A DNA stretch of 64,000 bases, taken from assembly GCF_014698735.1 (NCBI RefSeq), contig NZ_JACJTQ010000029.1, positions 17,707-81,706 of the forward strand, read 5' to 3'. This document shows, in pieces, positions 1 through 11,872 of the stretch. The stretch comes from Anabaena catenula FACHB-362. GTDB lineage: Bacteria; Cyanobacteriota; Cyanobacteriia; Cyanobacteriales; Nostocaceae. Made by a program: the position numbers and the translations under genes. Positions within the stretch are counted from its first letter, which is position 1. The number at the start of each line of letters is the position of its first letter. Below the pieces are notes generated by a model. The model was given only the letters and a program-made list of their open reading frames with translations. It searched no databases and was not told the DNA's origin.

Positions 1-127
1 ACTCAGCAGGCAAATTGTAAGGTGATAAATCTAGATGTTTATGCCAGACTGTCTCAATACAATCAGCTAGTTGACGAATCAGGGGATGTTGTTGCTCACG
101 CAATGAGGGAGTAGAGGTAGAAGACAT
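1..127 (-). CDS. pcyA: Phycocyanobilin:ferredoxin oxidoreductase, N-terminal part (cut by window edge)
   Basis: The minus strand from the ATG at 127-125 reads MSSTSTPSLREQQHPLIRQL followed by an ADCIETVWHKHLDLSPY-type stretch, 42 codons open to the window edge. This matches the N-terminus of cyanobacterial PcyA, which reduces biliverdin IXalpha to phycocyanobilin with ferredoxin as electron donor, giving the chromophore of phycobilisomes and phytochromes. Only the N-terminal fifth is visible, so the catalytic residues cannot be checked. Identification rests on the recalled family N-terminus. It is one of the clearest cyanobacterial markers in the window. Confidence 0.85.
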   Translation of the reverse strand, partial: MSSTSTPSLREQQHPLIRQLADCIETVWHKHLDLSPYNLPAE

Positions 128-317
128 ATTATTGTTGGGCAATATCAATCTATTTCTGAGTTTACAGTCATTTTGACGTAAATGAACCGCATCTTGAGGA
201 AACTTTCGCACAAGAGCGCAGTTAAAGCGCCGGTAGAAATGCGACACTTAGAGCTTTTCTGATTAGACAGTGTATAGCGTAGGGTGGGTTAGCGACAGCG
301 TAACCCACCATTAATTT

Positions 318-684
318 TCAACTATCTGAACTCGCTTTATTATTCAACCAAGTAACCAAATCAGCCGCACTTGTAAAATCTAACAACGCTAAACCTAAAT
401 TCTCCAAATCTTCCACAGACAACTTATTAATTTTTACCTGTAAATCCTGACTAATTCCACCTATACGCCGTTCAATTAGACGCATATTGTAATTTAACGC
501 CTCTTCATAGCGGACTTCTTGATAATATCTGGTATTGCGTAAATCACTAATACTAAACATTCTTGCTAACTCCTACAGATGCAAAATCATAAATATCTGC
601 TTCACTAGCAGGTAAATTGATCAATTCAAAAAAAGACGCAGGTAAAGTTTGAAAAATGCGATAAAAAATAGAGTCAGTTTTCAT
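318..684 (-). pseudogene. Broken Rpn-family (DUF2887) nuclease gene: N- and C-terminal remnants
   Basis: The ATG at 684 opens a 42-codon piece (MKTDSIFYRIFQTLPASFFE...) matching the start of DUF2887/Rpn-type nucleases. It ends at a stop near 556. An 80-residue piece in another frame (560-318) then gives the family's C-terminal part, with LSVEDLENLGLALLDF. The intact relative at 19238-20071 begins MRRDTIFYKLFKQFPGLLFE and ends LSVEQVEALGEALLDF, so about 150 central residues, including the PD-(D/E)XK core, are missing and the frame is shifted. The gene is a deletion derivative with no expected activity. Confidence 0.8.
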
Positions 685-849
685 GATAGATGCTAATAGT
701 GAAATTTGGTGATGATAAATTTAAAAATCGTCAACTAAAGATTTCTATTAAATATTTTGGAAATGTTGATTGGGTAAGAACTATGAAACATGATATAATA
801 GTAGTTATGCAAAATATTATATTAATTTCAATACACTAAAATTTAAACT

Positions 850-1170
850 ATGAATCCGCGATTGGTTGATTCCCTTGTGCAAGTAATTGAGGCGCTTTCC
901 CCAGAAGAAAGAAAACTTTTAGAAAGTCGTCTTAAACTAAACGCAGTGCAGAAAACACCCGGAGTTTGTGGTGGCCATGCTTGTATTCATAATACCCGCA
1001 TTCCTGTATGGGTCTTGGTTTCGTTGCGTCAGCAGGGAGCGAATAATAGAGAATTACTACAAAATTATCCCAATCTCACACCTGAAGATTTGATAGCAGC
1101 TTGGGAATATTACGAACAGCATACTTCAGAAATTGATTTGGCTATTGTCGCTCAAAATGAGGATGATTGA
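850..1170 (+). CDS. DUF433-domain antitoxin-like protein
   Basis: This 106-residue protein has an N-terminal helical part (about 1-35) and then the DUF433 core with TPGVCGGHACIHNTRIPVWV and NLTPEDLIAAWEYYEQH. DUF433 proteins are small winged-helix-like proteins, usually encoded directly before a DUF5615 PIN-like protein and regarded as antitoxins of that pair. The stop overlaps the start of such a partner by one base, but the partner is truncated. The antitoxin therefore looks orphaned. The family assignment is strong; the antitoxin role is inferred from gene order. Confidence 0.8.
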   Translation: MNPRLVDSLVQVIEALSPEERKLLESRLKLNAVQKTPGVCGGHACIHNTRIPVWVLVSLRQQGANNRELLQNYPNLTPEDLIAAWEYYEQHTSEIDLAIVAQNEDD

Positions 1171-1226
1171 TGGTGAGACTGTATGCTGATGAGAATTTTT
1201 TCATTTACCAAGAATATAATAGATAG
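1170..1226 (+). pseudogene. Truncated DUF5615 PIN-like toxin, first 18 codons
   Basis: An ATG at 1170 overlaps the stop of the DUF433 gene by one base and reads MVRLYADENFFIYQEYNR before a stop at 1224-1226. The opening VRLYADENF is the usual start of DUF5615 proteins, where the acidic residues belong to the PIN-like active site. The full family member is about 110-120 residues, so nearly all of the toxin is missing. The remnant supports calling the upstream gene a toxin-antitoxin survivor. Confidence 0.6.
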
Positions 1227-1301
1227 CCAATTTTTTATAGAAAAGCGATGTTTTAATTGAGAATCGTGATATAATTAAGACTAACTTCTGGGTTTAAATA
1301 A

Positions 1302-1865
1302 ATGATAACAACAGTTGCAAAAATCATTACCATAGAAGAATTTTTAAAGCTGGGTTTTATTGATGAGTCCCCAGCTTGGGAATATATTAACTCAGAAGCA
1401 ATTCAAAAACCGATGGGTGGTGGTAAACACAGTTTATTACAAAAACGATTAGTTGCAGTTATTGACACAGCAACAAGTGATTATGAAGCATTTCCAGAAC
1501 TGCGTTGTAGCTGTGGAAACCGTTCCGTAGTTCCTGATATTGCAGTTATTAATAATGATCAAATACCATTAGATGAAAGCGGTGATATTATTAGCAGTGG
1601 GATTAATTTTGCACCAGCTTGGGTAATTGAAATCCTGTCACCATCTCAAAGTCAAACCAAGGTAACTGGCAATATTTTACATTGTATTAAACATGGTACT
1701 AAACTTGGATGGTTGCTTGATCCAAATGAGCGTTCTATTTTAGTTTATCAGCCTCATAGTTTACCAGATTTGTTAACTGGAAAAGATATATTACCAATTT
1801 TAGAAGGAGTAAATTTAACAATCACAGTTGAGGAAATATTTGCTTGGTTACAAAGGAAGAAGTGA
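1302..1865 (+). CDS. Uma2-family (DUF820) putative endonuclease
   Basis: The 187-residue protein belongs to the Uma2/DUF820 family, restriction-endonuclease-like proteins very numerous in cyanobacteria. Visible features are the N-terminal TIEEFLKLG, GGGKHSLLQKRL, the catalytic-type VVPDIAVI (acidic residue of the PD-(D/E)XK fold), WVIEILSPSQSQ and a late GWLLDPNERSI. It lies 9 bp before a small gene on the same strand. The biological role of the family is not established; nuclease activity is inferred from the fold. Confidence 0.85.
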   Translation: MITTVAKIITIEEFLKLGFIDESPAWEYINSEAIQKPMGGGKHSLLQKRLVAVIDTATSDYEAFPELRCSCGNRSVVPDIAVINNDQIPLDESGDIISSGINFAPAWVIEILSPSQSQTKVTGNILHCIKHGTKLGWLLDPNERSILVYQPHSLPDLLTGKDILPILEGVNLTITVEEIFAWLQRKK

Positions 1866-1874
1866 GGGATTTAC

Positions 1875-2144
1875 GTGACCCAATTATTAAAATTGTTGTA
1901 TATTTCTCAATGGAATATTGACTTAGCTATCTTAAAGTTGATAGAAATTGTAAAATCACCAGAACCTATTGATATTAATTCAGGAAATATTATAGGTTTA
2001 AATCCTTTTTACAATTTTGAAGTATGGGCTAATATTTCTAAGATAAGAGAGGTTGCTAAAAATAGTAAAAATGGCTTTGATTATAAGGCTCAAATAGAGG
2101 CTATTGAAGAACAGTTGAAAAATGAATATAGGACTAATATTTAA
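1875..2144 (+). CDS. Hypothetical protein, 89 residues
   Basis: This frame starts with GTG and follows the Uma2 gene after 9 bp, ending shortly before a strong terminator. The sequence (MTQLLKLLYISQWNIDLAIL..., ending EAIEEQLKNEYRTNI) is not one I recognise. It is lysine- and isoleucine-rich with no cysteine pairs or transmembrane segment. Position and strand suggest co-transcription with the Uma2 gene. It could also be a spurious frame in AT-rich DNA. Confidence 0.4.
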   Translation: MTQLLKLLYISQWNIDLAILKLIEIVKSPEPIDINSGNIIGLNPFYNFEVWANISKIREVAKNSKNGFDYKAQIEAIEEQLKNEYRTNI

Positions 2145-2206
2145 AATATTAAAAAAGACTGAGGTAAACTTTGAACAATGCGATAAAAAATAAAATCAGT
2201 TTTCAT
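2141..2206 (-). pseudogene. 22-codon N-terminal scar of an Rpn/DUF2887 gene
   Basis: The minus strand from the ATG at 2206 reads MKTDFIFYRIVQSLPQSF and then stops. It is nearly identical to the first residues of the broken gene at 684 (MKTDSIFYRIFQTLPASF) and similar to the intact one at 20071. Only the start of the gene remains, so this is a deletion scar. It overlaps the last codon of the hypothetical gene on the other strand. Confidence 0.6.
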
Positions 2207-2224
2207 GGAAAATGTTGATAGTTA

Positions 2225-2253
2225 TGAAGTCCACCTGTGTGGACTTCATTTTT
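2225..2253 (+). terminator. Rho-independent terminator after the Uma2 pair
   Basis: A perfect 10-bp stem (TGAAGTCCAC / GTGGACTTCA) with a CTGT loop is followed by five T residues on the plus strand. It closes the plus-strand unit 1302-2144, just before the convergent end of metH. Confidence 0.8.
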
Positions 2254-2284
2254 ATAGCCCCAGAATTATATTCTGAGGGATAGA

Positions 2285-5200
2285 TTAAGCCGTGAAATAC
2301 TTCGCTACAGGGTGATAAGTAATAATCGCCGTTGTAGACTGTTCAGGATATAATTGCTCACTTTCATCCATGTGCATCTTCATCCTATCAACCCCCAACA
2401 ACTCCAACTGCTTAAACTGATCCTGAATATTCGGGCAAGCAGGATAGCCGAAACTATACCGAGAACCTTGATAACGCTGCGCCAAAATATCCCGAATATT
2501 ATCCGGTTCAGCATCACCAAAACCCAAGTCCCTGCGGATTCTAGCGTGTGTCCATTCCGCCAAAGCTTCCGCAACCTGTACAGCCATTCCATGAAAATAC
2601 AGATAATCAGTGTATTGATTATTTGCAAATAGCTTTTGTGCAAACTCCGTTGCCACTTCCCCCACAGTCACCGCTTGCATAGGGAAAACATCAATTATTC
2701 CTGACTCCTTTGGTGCAAAGAAATCAGCAATACATAACCTATTAGAAGACTTCTGACGAGGAAACTCAAAACTTGCCACCTGTTTTGATTGATTCTCCAC
2801 ATCATATATATGTAGAGAATTGCCCTCAGACTGACAAGGAAAATATCCATAAATTACTTGAGGATGCAATAAATTCTCCTCAATAATTCGCTGTTTCCAA
2901 TCTTCTAAAACTGGATAAACCTTTTCAGCTAAAAACGCCTGATATTCCTCCTTAGATTGTTCCTTCGGTTTGCGGAATTGCCATTGTCCAGCCACCAAAG
3001 CTTGCAAATCTAAATACCAGAATAACTCCTCCAAAGAAATATCATCAGATTGTAAAAACTGTGTTCCCCAAAAAGGTGGTTTTGGACGTTCAATATCTAC
3101 AGCTACTGCTTCCGAACGACGGGTATCTATTACTTTTGCTTCAGCAGGTACTTGAGCTTTAACAGTATTATCTACTGTTTCTTTATGTCCATTTTTTGAC
3201 TCTTCAGATTCTCCTAATTCATCCAAAAATCCCTGCAAATCATCCCAGTTACCCGCAGATTTTGCAGGCATTAACTTATCCATGAAATGCAAATCAGAAA
3301 ACGCATCTTTGCCATAAACAACTTTACCTTTGTAAGCATTTTGGCAATCTTGATTTACAAACTTAGGAGTTAAAGCTGCACCACCTAAAATTACAGGAAC
3401 AGTAATTCCCTTTTCATTAAAAGCCTGTAAATTCTCCTTCATAAAAGCGGTAGATTTTACTAACAATCCACTCATGGCAATACAATCAGGTTTATACTGT
3501 TCGTAAGCTTGAATGATGTTTTCCACAGATTGCTTAATGCCCAGGTTAATCACCTTGTAGCCATTGTTAGATAAAATGATATCCACGAGGTTTTTACCAA
3601 TATCGTGAACATCGCCTTTTACCGTTGCAATCACAAAAGTTCCCTTCCCATTATTACCAGATTCCGACTTTTCCATAAACGGTTCAAGATACGCAACCGC
3701 AGCTTTCATGGTTTCCGCTGATTGTAAAACAAAAGGTAATTGCATTTGTCCAGAACCGAACAATTCACCCACAACTTTCATCCCGTCTAACAAGAAAGTA
3801 TTGATGATTTCCAAGGGAGGATATTGTTCTAAAGCCTTGGTTAGTTGTGTTTCTAAACCAATTCGTTCACCGTCAATAATATGGCGTTTCAAACGTTCTT
3901 CAATTGGTAAACTTTCATCAACACCTGTGTTACGTTTGGTTTTGACTCCTGCAAAAATTGTTGTTAATTCTCCCAAAGGATCATAAACGCAGACATTACC
4001 ATCAAATTTGCGTTCATCATAAATTAACTGACGACAAACTTCTTGATGCTGGGGGTCAATTTTAGCCATCGGTAAAATTTTACTCGCGCTGACAATTGCT
4101 GCATCCATGCCCGCGTTCATTGCTTCATGCAAAAACATCGAGTTTAGCACCATCCGCGATGCTGGGTTTAACCCGAAAGATATATTAGAAACACCAAGGA
4201 TTACATGACTTCCAGGCAATTCTTGACGAATGCGGCGAATTGATTCAATGGTAGCTTTCCCGTTTTCTCTATCTTCCTCAATCCCAGTAGAAATAGGTAG
4301 AGCCAACGTATCAAAGAATATTTCTGTAGGAGCAATACCATACTCTACAGCTTGACGGTAAGCACGTTGAGCAATTTGAAACTTCTTCTCAGCCGTTCGC
4401 GCCATGCCATCTTCGTCAATTGTCCCAATAATTACACCAGCACCATATTTTTTCGCCAATTCTAGCACTTTCAAAAATCGCGGTTCGCCATCTTCATAGT
4501 TGGTAGAATTGAGTAAACACTTACCACCAGCCACCTTTAAACCCGCTTCCATTTTTTCCCATTCGGTGGAATCAAGCATTAAAGGTAAAGTCACATTATT
4601 AACAATGCGGGAAACTAACTCGTGCATATCACGCACGCCGTCACGTCCCACATAATCAACGTTAACATCAAGAATGTGTGCGCCTTCTTTTACCTGACTC
4701 CGCGCCATTGATACTAAACCATCCCAGTCTTCTGCGTTCAGTAAATCACGGCATTTTTTAGAACCACTGGCGTTGAGACGTTCACCGACAATCAAGAAAG
4801 AGTTATCTTGGTCATAGGGCTGAGTAGAATAAATTGAAGCCGCTGCTGGTTCTAAACTCGGCTGTCTAACTTTCGGTTTTAACTCTTTGGCAATTTCTGC
4901 TAATTGTTGAATGTGTTCTGGACGTGTCCCACAGCAACCCCCAATCACTTGGACACCCAAATCTTCGATAAAGTGCATTAAAGACATCCGCAATTCAACG
5001 GGTGTCAACTTGTAATGCGCTTGACCACCGACGTTTTCTGGTAAACCCGCATTGGGAATACAGGAAACTACGAAAGGTGAATGTTCTGATAAATACTTGA
5101 TGTGTGGTTTCATCAAGTCGGGACCAGTGGCGCAGTTCAAACCGAGAATATCAATGGGGTAAGGTGCGAGGATAGTAAGTACGGCGCTGATTTCTGTACC

Positions 5201-5815
5201 TACCAGCATTGTCCCCATGCTTTCCATGGTAACAGACACCATTAAGGGTCTTCTTTCCCCTTTTTTGGCAAAAACTTCCTCAATACCATTCAATGCGGCT
5301 TTGATTTGCAGCACATCTTGGCAAGTTTCCATGAGGAATAAATCGACACCACCATCAAACAGCGCTTCTGCTTGTTCAGCAAAAGAGGCTTTCATGGTGT
5401 CAAAGTCGATATGTCCCAAGGTGGGGAGTTTGGTTGTCGGACCAATAGAACCCGCTACAAAGCGGGGTTTTTCTGGTGTAGAAAATTCCGCAGCCACGCT
5501 TTTGGCGAGTTCGGCGGCTTTCTTGGTGAGATAATAAGCCTGGTCTGCTAAGTCGTATTCTGCTAAAACTATGGACATAGATCCAAAGGTGTCGGTTTCA
5601 ATGACATCAGCACCAGCAGTCAGAAAGTCACGGTGAACTTTAATTATGGCTTCGGGTTTACTGTGGACTAGATATTCGTTACAACCTTCATACTGTGCGC
5701 CTCCAAAGTCCTCGGCGGTGAGGTTTTGGGTTTGTAGGTTTGTTCCCATTGCGCCGTCAAAGACGATTACGGGACGTTCTGGACTGTGTAGGTGTTTTAG
5801 AAAAGGATGGGTCAT
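2285..5815 (-). CDS. metH: Cobalamin-dependent methionine synthase
   Basis: This 1176-residue enzyme transfers the methyl group of 5-methyltetrahydrofolate to homocysteine through methylcobalamin. Modules in order are: homocysteine domain (about 1-320; zinc ligands Cys228 in GLNCAT and Cys293/294 in GGCCGT), pterin-binding domain (about 340-610; [13 protein letters not shown]), B12 cap (about 640-720), B12-binding domain with DVHDIG at 735-740 (His737 is the lower cobalt ligand), and the C-terminal activation domain, with family residues such as [11 protein letters not shown] and YSFGYPACP. The length is typical. No cobalamin or SAM riboswitch was recognised in the 486 bp upstream. Confidence 0.97.
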   Translation of the reverse strand: MTHPFLKHLHSPERPVIVFDGAMGTNLQTQNLTAEDFGGAQYEGCNEYLVHSKPEAIIKVHRDFLTAGADVIETDTFGSMSIVLAEYDLADQAYYLTKKAAELAKSVAAEFSTPEKPRFVAGSIGPTTKLPTLGHIDFDTMKASFAEQAEALFDGGVDLFLMETCQDVLQIKAALNGIEEVFAKKGERRPLMVSVTMESMGTMLVGTEISAVLTILAPYPIDILGLNCATGPDLMKPHIKYLSEHSPFVVSCIPNAGLPENVGGQAHYKLTPVELRMSLMHFIEDLGVQVIGGCCGTRPEHIQQLAEIAKELKPKVRQPSLEPAAASIYSTQPYDQDNSFLIVGERLNASGSKKCRDLLNAEDWDGLVSMARSQVKEGAHILDVNVDYVGRDGVRDMHELVSRIVNNVTLPLMLDSTEWEKMEAGLKVAGGKCLLNSTNYEDGEPRFLKVLELAKKYGAGVIIGTIDEDGMARTAEKKFQIAQRAYRQAVEYGIAPTEIFFDTLALPISTGIEEDRENGKATIESIRRIRQELPGSHVILGVSNISFGLNPASRMVLNSMFLHEAMNAGMDAAIVSASKILPMAKIDPQHQEVCRQLIYDERKFDGNVCVYDPLGELTTIFAGVKTKRNTGVDESLPIEERLKRHIIDGERIGLETQLTKALEQYPPLEIINTFLLDGMKVVGELFGSGQMQLPFVLQSAETMKAAVAYLEPFMEKSESGNNGKGTFVIATVKGDVHDIGKNLVDIILSNNGYKVINLGIKQSVENIIQAYEQYKPDCIAMSGLLVKSTAFMKENLQAFNEKGITVPVILGGAALTPKFVNQDCQNAYKGKVVYGKDAFSDLHFMDKLMPAKSAGNWDDLQGFLDELGESEESKNGHKETVDNTVKAQVPAEAKVIDTRRSEAVAVDIERPKPPFWGTQFLQSDDISLEELFWYLDLQALVAGQWQFRKPKEQSKEEYQAFLAEKVYPVLEDWKQRIIEENLLHPQVIYGYFPCQSEGNSLHIYDVENQSKQVASFEFPRQKSSNRLCIADFFAPKESGIIDVFPMQAVTVGEVATEFAQKLFANNQYTDYLYFHGMAVQVAEALAEWTHARIRRDLGFGDAEPDNIRDILAQRYQGSRYSFGYPACPNIQDQFKQLELLGVDRMKMHMDESEQLYPEQSTTAIITYHPVAKYFTA

Positions 5816-6301
5816 ATTGTGTTAAAAAATAGAGTTGGTTTTGTGATACTAGTGCAGCACGACAGAAGGAAGGTTTTTGCATACTCCCTTCCTACTAAAA
5901 GAATACGGATTAAATGAACCGCAAAGACGCGTTCACGGAGTGTGCCGTAGGCATAGGACGCGAAGAAAGAAGATAGATAATTTTACTTTGGTCGGGGAGT
6001 CGGCTTTTTTAACTGGTATAGTTATTTCCGCTGTGCAGCACTAGATTTAGTTTATTATTTTCCAAAATTTTGATGGTTTTAGACAGGTTTTAAAGAAAAT
6101 AAGTATTTTAATTCTGTAGTATGCTTATAACCAGCCGTTTTTGAGTGGCTGTGTTTTGTATCTACAATATTGTGAATGCTAAAATGATCCTCAAGACAGG
6201 TTGAAAAAGTTATTGGAACTACATTTAGTATACCAGTATCCTTTTTTCCTGAGCAGTAAAATCATAATATCAATGTTAGCCATATTACTAGTATTACATA
6301 T
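5816..6301. other. Divergent intergenic region metH / amidase
   Basis: These 486 bp separate two divergent genes and should hold both promoters. Around 5918-5968 lies a repeat of the CGCAAAGACGCG type that appears interrupted by a short insertion flanked by GACGCG on both sides. A weak CAGCC/GGCTG stem sits near 6131-6150. No ORF, riboswitch or RNA gene was recognised. Confidence 0.5.
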
Positions 6302-7210
6302 ATGAGATTTAGGGATTGGGCGACTAGAGTAATGTTAATCTTTTTCATGTTTGCAGCGCTGATTTTGGCAGTGTTTATCGGTGGTGCAAGACAGATGAAA
6401 AATCATAACGCTGCTTCAAATCCAGCAGTTACAACTTGGAGTCAATATCCACAGGCACAACTACAATCGACAATAACTACCGAAGAGAAAAAAGTAAATT
6501 TACCTAAATCCCCAGTCAAAACCAATAAAACCAATAAAACCAATAAAACCAATAAAACCAATAAAATTAATCTTAAATATGCAACTACGGCGGCTTTTGC
6601 CAAATATAGACCTAATCTTGCTAAGGCTGAAGTGCATTCTAGCAATTATGGCGATCGCTTTGCTAGAGATGTCAACGGTGTAGTTTTCAACAACCAACCG
6701 ATTATCGTTATTCACGAAACTAGCAATTCTGCTTCTAGCGCGATTAATTTTTTTCAAACACCCCATGATGATGAAAATGTGCAAGCGAGTTATCACGCTT
6801 TAATTACCCTAGATGGAACGGTGGTTTATCTTGTTCCACCAGAAAAACGCGCTTTTGGTGCGGGTAATTCTGTGTTTGAGGGTGTTAATGGTTTGGAAAC
6901 TGTGCAGACTAACTCCACTTTACCCCCATCTGTGAATAATTTTGCTTATCATGTGTCTTTAGAAACCCCTGCCGATGCTTGGGGTCAAAATGATATACAG
7001 GGTCATAGTGGTTATACAAAAGCTCAATATAACTCTTTGGCTTGGTTGATTGCTCAAAGTCAAGTTCCAGATGATAGAATTACCACTCATCGGGCTGTTG
7101 ACCGTTCTGGACAAAGAGCAGATCCAAAGAGTTTTGATTTTGATAAGTTTTTTAATTTACTTCATAGCTATCGTCAGCTAAGAACAGTCGATACTGCAAG
7201 AACTAATTAG
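6302..7210 (+). CDS. Membrane-anchored N-acetylmuramoyl-L-alanine amidase (Amidase_2)
   Basis: The 302-residue protein has an N-terminal membrane segment (about 9-27, VMLIFFMFAALILAVFIGG), a low-complexity linker with a threefold-plus KTN repeat (about 73-90), and an Amidase_2 domain from about 125 to 290. Zinc-ligand candidates are His in IVIHETSN, His in TTHRAVDRSG and the late Asp of ADPKSFDF. The family cleaves the bond between N-acetylmuramic acid and L-alanine in peptidoglycan. The anchor suggests action at the periplasmic face of the inner membrane, in wall turnover or septal-junction remodelling. The linker repeat arises from tandem 9-bp units at about 6519-6566. Confidence 0.85.
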   Translation: MRFRDWATRVMLIFFMFAALILAVFIGGARQMKNHNAASNPAVTTWSQYPQAQLQSTITTEEKKVNLPKSPVKTNKTNKTNKTNKTNKINLKYATTAAFAKYRPNLAKAEVHSSNYGDRFARDVNGVVFNNQPIIVIHETSNSASSAINFFQTPHDDENVQASYHALITLDGTVVYLVPPEKRAFGAGNSVFEGVNGLETVQTNSTLPPSVNNFAYHVSLETPADAWGQNDIQGHSGYTKAQYNSLAWLIAQSQVPDDRITTHRAVDRSGQRADPKSFDFDKFFNLLHSYRQLRTVDTARTN

Positions 7211-7351
7211 CATCCAAAAATTAAATATTACCAAGTAGACTAACTCCAACCCTTCTCTATTGGAAATCTTCTTTAATGTCAGCCGATTTCGCTCCAGAAA
7301 CGCCTATGCTAACGATTGGGTTAGGACTAAACTGTAAAGTCTTAAACCTGA

Positions 7352-8670
<1,319 letters not shown>

Positions 8671-8671
<1 letters not shown>

Positions 8672-8706
8672 GTGATAGGTGACAGGTGACAGGTGACAGG
8701 TGACAG
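8671..8706. repeat. STRR array, AGGTGAC heptamers after eno
   Basis: About five tandem units of the heptamer AGGTGAC, the first degenerate (AGGTGAT), start at the last base of the eno stop codon. Such short tandemly repeated sequences are typical of heterocystous cyanobacteria. The same heptamer family occurs at 16183-16205 and, in reverse complement, at 32318-32347. Confidence 0.9.
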
Positions 8707-8808
8707 TAGAAGAAATGGAGCAGGGAGCAGGGAGCAAGGGGGAAAATACCTCTCCTCTGCACTCTGCCCCCCGCCCCTCTGCCTCTTTTGCCTGTTCCCT
8801 GTTCCCTG

Positions 8809-9867
8809 TTACGGATAAAATCCAACTTTGGGCAACCCCAAGGTTTCATCCCAGCCCAGCATCAGGTTCATACACTGGATTGCTTGCCCAGCTTGACCTT
8901 TAATTAAGTTATCAATGGCTGACATGACAATCACCCGGCCTGTGCGGGGGTCAACTTCTATGCCAATGTAACAATTGTTGCTACCGCAAGCCCATTTTGT
9001 TTGGGGGTATGTGCCGCTATTACAGATTTTCACCCAAGGGGAATTACGATAAAAAGCTGTAAAAATTGTGATTAAGTCGTCACGGACTAAACCAGGATCG
9101 CGCAGTGTGGCGTATACGGTCGCCAAAATCCCCCGCACCATAGGGATGAGATGAGGTGTAAATTGGATTGTGACTTCGTGTCCTGCCAATTCGCTGCAAA
9201 TTTGCTCAATTTCTGGGGTGTGACGGTGACGGGCAACGTTATAGGCTCCCAGGGAGTTATCTGCTTCAGCTAATAAGAGATTAACTTTGGCTTGTCTGCC
9301 ACCGCCAGATGTTCCAGATTTAGCATCAATAATGGCTGTTTCTGGAACTATTAAACCCTGTTTTAAAAGTGGGGAAAGTGCCAGGAGACTGGCTGTGGGA
9401 TAGCAACCGGGACAACCGATGAGTTGAGCTTCGGAAATGCGATCGCGGTACAATTCCGGTAAACCATAAATTGCTGTAGCGGCAACTGTGCGATCGCTTC
9501 TTTGTGTACCATACCAATTTGTATAAGTTGTCAAGTCACTGAATCTATAATCTGCACTCAGATCCAGTACTTTACATCCTTTTTCTAGTAGTTGAGGTGT
9601 GATTTGGCAGGCTAGTCCGTTGGGTAAAGAAAGAAACACTACTTCACAACGACTGGCAATAATTTCTGGATCTACAGCCTCAATTGGTAAGTTAACTATA
9701 TTACCTAGATGTGGATAAATATCAGCAAAGGATTTACCCGCGCTGCTTTCACCACCTAAATACACCAGTTCAACTTCTGGATGATCCATCAATAGTCTCA
9801 CTAGTTGGACTCCGCCATAGCCTGACGCGCCAACAATCCCAACTGGTACGCGTCTGAAATTACCCAT
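8809..9867 (-). CDS. argC: N-acetyl-gamma-glutamyl-phosphate reductase
   Basis: This 352-residue enzyme reduces N-acetyl-gamma-glutamyl phosphate to the semialdehyde with NADPH in arginine synthesis. The N-terminal Rossmann motif is [18 protein letters not shown], and the catalytic cysteine lies in [15 protein letters not shown]. The conserved [11 protein letters not shown] and the C-terminal [19 protein letters not shown] agree with the family. Length is normal for the cyanobacterial type. It is divergent from ribBA and convergent with eno. Confidence 0.97.
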   Translation of the reverse strand: MGNFRRVPVGIVGASGYGGVQLVRLLMDHPEVELVYLGGESSAGKSFADIYPHLGNIVNLPIEAVDPEIIASRCEVVFLSLPNGLACQITPQLLEKGCKVLDLSADYRFSDLTTYTNWYGTQRSDRTVAATAIYGLPELYRDRISEAQLIGCPGCYPTASLLALSPLLKQGLIVPETAIIDAKSGTSGGGRQAKVNLLLAEADNSLGAYNVARHRHTPEIEQICSELAGHEVTIQFTPHLIPMVRGILATVYATLRDPGLVRDDLITIFTAFYRNSPWVKICNSGTYPQTKWACGSNNCYIGIEVDPRTGRVIVMSAIDNLIKGQAGQAIQCMNLMLGWDETLGLPKVGFYP

Positions 9868-10138
9868 GTTATGAAATCCTTATCTACTTTTGTTAATTTG
9901 TTCTCAGCTATCCACAATATCAGCGACTAGATGGGAAACACACAAAACAGGTGATTGAGAAAATTATTTGCCCAACTCCCCATAGCCTCAGTCTCCATTC
10001 CGTTGCTGCATTTTCAGTAGCAGAAATTTTTGTCATTTTATCGAATGATTGCTAGTCTACTTCTGTATCCGATAAAGAAGCTACAATTTAAAATAAGAAA
10101 TTGTTAAAAAAATTTACGTTGGTAGCTGGAAATTTTCT

Positions 10139-11812
10139 GTGTTACAGCCTAAGACTAGCCAAGCCTTTGAATTCGATTCCATAGATGCCGCTTTGGCAGA
10201 TCTCAAAGCAGGTCGCTCCATTGTGGTAGTGGATGATGAAAATAGAGAAAATGAAGGCGATTTAATTTGTGCCGCCCAATTTGCCACCCCGGATATGATC
10301 AATTTTATGGCCGTGGAAGCCAGAGGACTGATTTGTCTGGCAATGACAGGCGATCGCTTGGATGAACTAGATTTACCATTGATGGTTAGTACTCTGACAG
10401 ATACTAACCAAACTGCCTTCACTGTCAGCATTGACGCAGGACCTCATTTAGGTGTCTCTACGGGCATTTCCGCAGAAGACCGCGCCCGCACTATCCAAGT
10501 TACTCTCAACCCAGCCACAAAACCTGAAGAGTTACGCCGTCCTGGTCATATTTTCCCACTTCGGGCTAGGGCTGGAGGTGTACTTAAACGGGCTGGACAT
10601 ACGGAAGCAGCAGTGGATTTAGCTCGATTAGCTGGATTGTACCCAGCTGGGGTAATTTGTGAAATTCAAAACCCTGATGGTTCCATGGCGCGGTTAACCC
10701 AGTTAGTACAATATGCTCAAAATCATCAGCTAAAAATTATTAGCATCGCCGATTTAATCAGTTATCGTCTCCAAAATGATCGCTTGGTATATCGAGAAAT
10801 CGTTACTAGGCTACCCAGCCAATTTGGTCAATTTGATATTTACGGCTATCGCCACACCCTAGATAATACAGAACACGTAGCAATTGTCAAGGGCGACCCT
10901 GCAAATTTTAAAGATGAGCCTGTAATGGTGCGAATGCACTCAGAATGTTTAACAGGTGATGCTTTGGGTTCTTTGCGGTGCGACTGTCGAATGCAGTTGG
11001 AAGCCGCATTGAAAATGATTGAGTCTGTCGGTCAAGGTGTCGTTGTTTACCTACGGCAAGAAGGACGGGGTATTGGCTTGATTAATAAACTCAAAGCCTA
11101 CTCATTGCAGGATATGGGACTAGATACGGTGGAAGCAAATGAGCGTTTGGGATTCCCCGCTGACTTGCGAGACTACGGTATGGGGGCGCAAATGTTAATG
11201 GATTTGGGCATTAAAAAGATTCGCCTTGTTACCAATAATCCCCGTAAAATTGCTGGTGTTAAAGGCTATGGATTGGAAGTCGTTGATCGCGTGCCTTTGT
11301 TAATTGAGGCTAATGATTACAATTCCTATTACCTGGAAACAAAGGCGAAAAAGCTAGGGCATATGCTGTTACAAAGTTATCTTGTCACTGTGGCGATTCA
11401 CTGGCAAGATGACCCGCAATTGGTGACACAACGCTATGAACGCTTAGAAAAATTACGGTATTTAGTCAAAAACCATGATTTGTTGTTACAGGAAGAAGCA
11501 CGTCCGGTAGGAATTGCTCTGTTTGATAAGCCATCTTTAACTGTACATTTGGGTTTTGACCAAGCGAATGTGGCTGAATCTGATTGGTATCAACAAAGTG
11601 GTCATCCTTATCTGCAAGCAATTTGTAAAATTCTGGATGAATTAGTAAATTTACCTTATATCCAGAAATTGGAATTTCTAATTTCTTCAGGTAGTGATCC
11701 GCTGAGTAATTTGCAAGTGCAGTTAGATCGACAAGTATTTACTGCCGATGTCCTACCTTCGTCATTGAAGGGCAATTTAGAGACACAGCAAATATACAGT
11801 TTTAGTAAGTAA
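10139..11812 (+). CDS. ribBA: Bifunctional DHBP synthase / GTP cyclohydrolase II
   Basis: The 557-residue fusion supplies both precursors of riboflavin. The RibB domain (about 10-210) has [13 protein letters not shown] and [12 protein letters not shown]. The RibA domain (about 215-410) has the zinc cysteines in [16 protein letters not shown] and the [11 protein letters not shown] motif. A further 140-residue tail of unknown role is usual in cyanobacterial RibBA. The chosen start is GTG, which fixes the normal N-terminus; no in-frame ATG lies nearby. No FMN riboswitch was recognised in the 271 bp upstream. Confidence 0.96.
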   Translation: MLQPKTSQAFEFDSIDAALADLKAGRSIVVVDDENRENEGDLICAAQFATPDMINFMAVEARGLICLAMTGDRLDELDLPLMVSTLTDTNQTAFTVSIDAGPHLGVSTGISAEDRARTIQVTLNPATKPEELRRPGHIFPLRARAGGVLKRAGHTEAAVDLARLAGLYPAGVICEIQNPDGSMARLTQLVQYAQNHQLKIISIADLISYRLQNDRLVYREIVTRLPSQFGQFDIYGYRHTLDNTEHVAIVKGDPANFKDEPVMVRMHSECLTGDALGSLRCDCRMQLEAALKMIESVGQGVVVYLRQEGRGIGLINKLKAYSLQDMGLDTVEANERLGFPADLRDYGMGAQMLMDLGIKKIRLVTNNPRKIAGVKGYGLEVVDRVPLLIEANDYNSYYLETKAKKLGHMLLQSYLVTVAIHWQDDPQLVTQRYERLEKLRYLVKNHDLLLQEEARPVGIALFDKPSLTVHLGFDQANVAESDWYQQSGHPYLQAICKILDELVNLPYIQKLEFLISSGSDPLSNLQVQLDRQVFTADVLPSSLKGNLETQQIYSFSK

Positions 11813-11847
11813 CGTTTTGTTGACTAATTTTTAATCTATTTCGTGGG

Positions 11848-11872
11848 GACACAGAAATACTGTGTCTCTTTT
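11848..11872 (+). terminator. Rho-independent terminator of ribBA
   Basis: A 7-bp perfect stem GACACAG / CTGTGTC with loop AAATA is followed by TCTTTT, 36 bp after the ribBA stop. Confidence 0.8.

Noticed and set aside
2354..2643. Frames on both strands across the 3' part of metH
   Set aside because: They are shadows of metH with no family similarity.
5816..6301. Cobalamin or SAM-type riboswitch upstream of metH
   Set aside because: No B12-box or other riboswitch core motif was recognisable on the minus strand.
6442..6796. Minus-strand frames opposite the amidase gene with repeated Ile-Gly-Phe or Leu-Val
   Set aside because: They are antisense readings of the tandem ACCAATAAA repeat inside a real gene.
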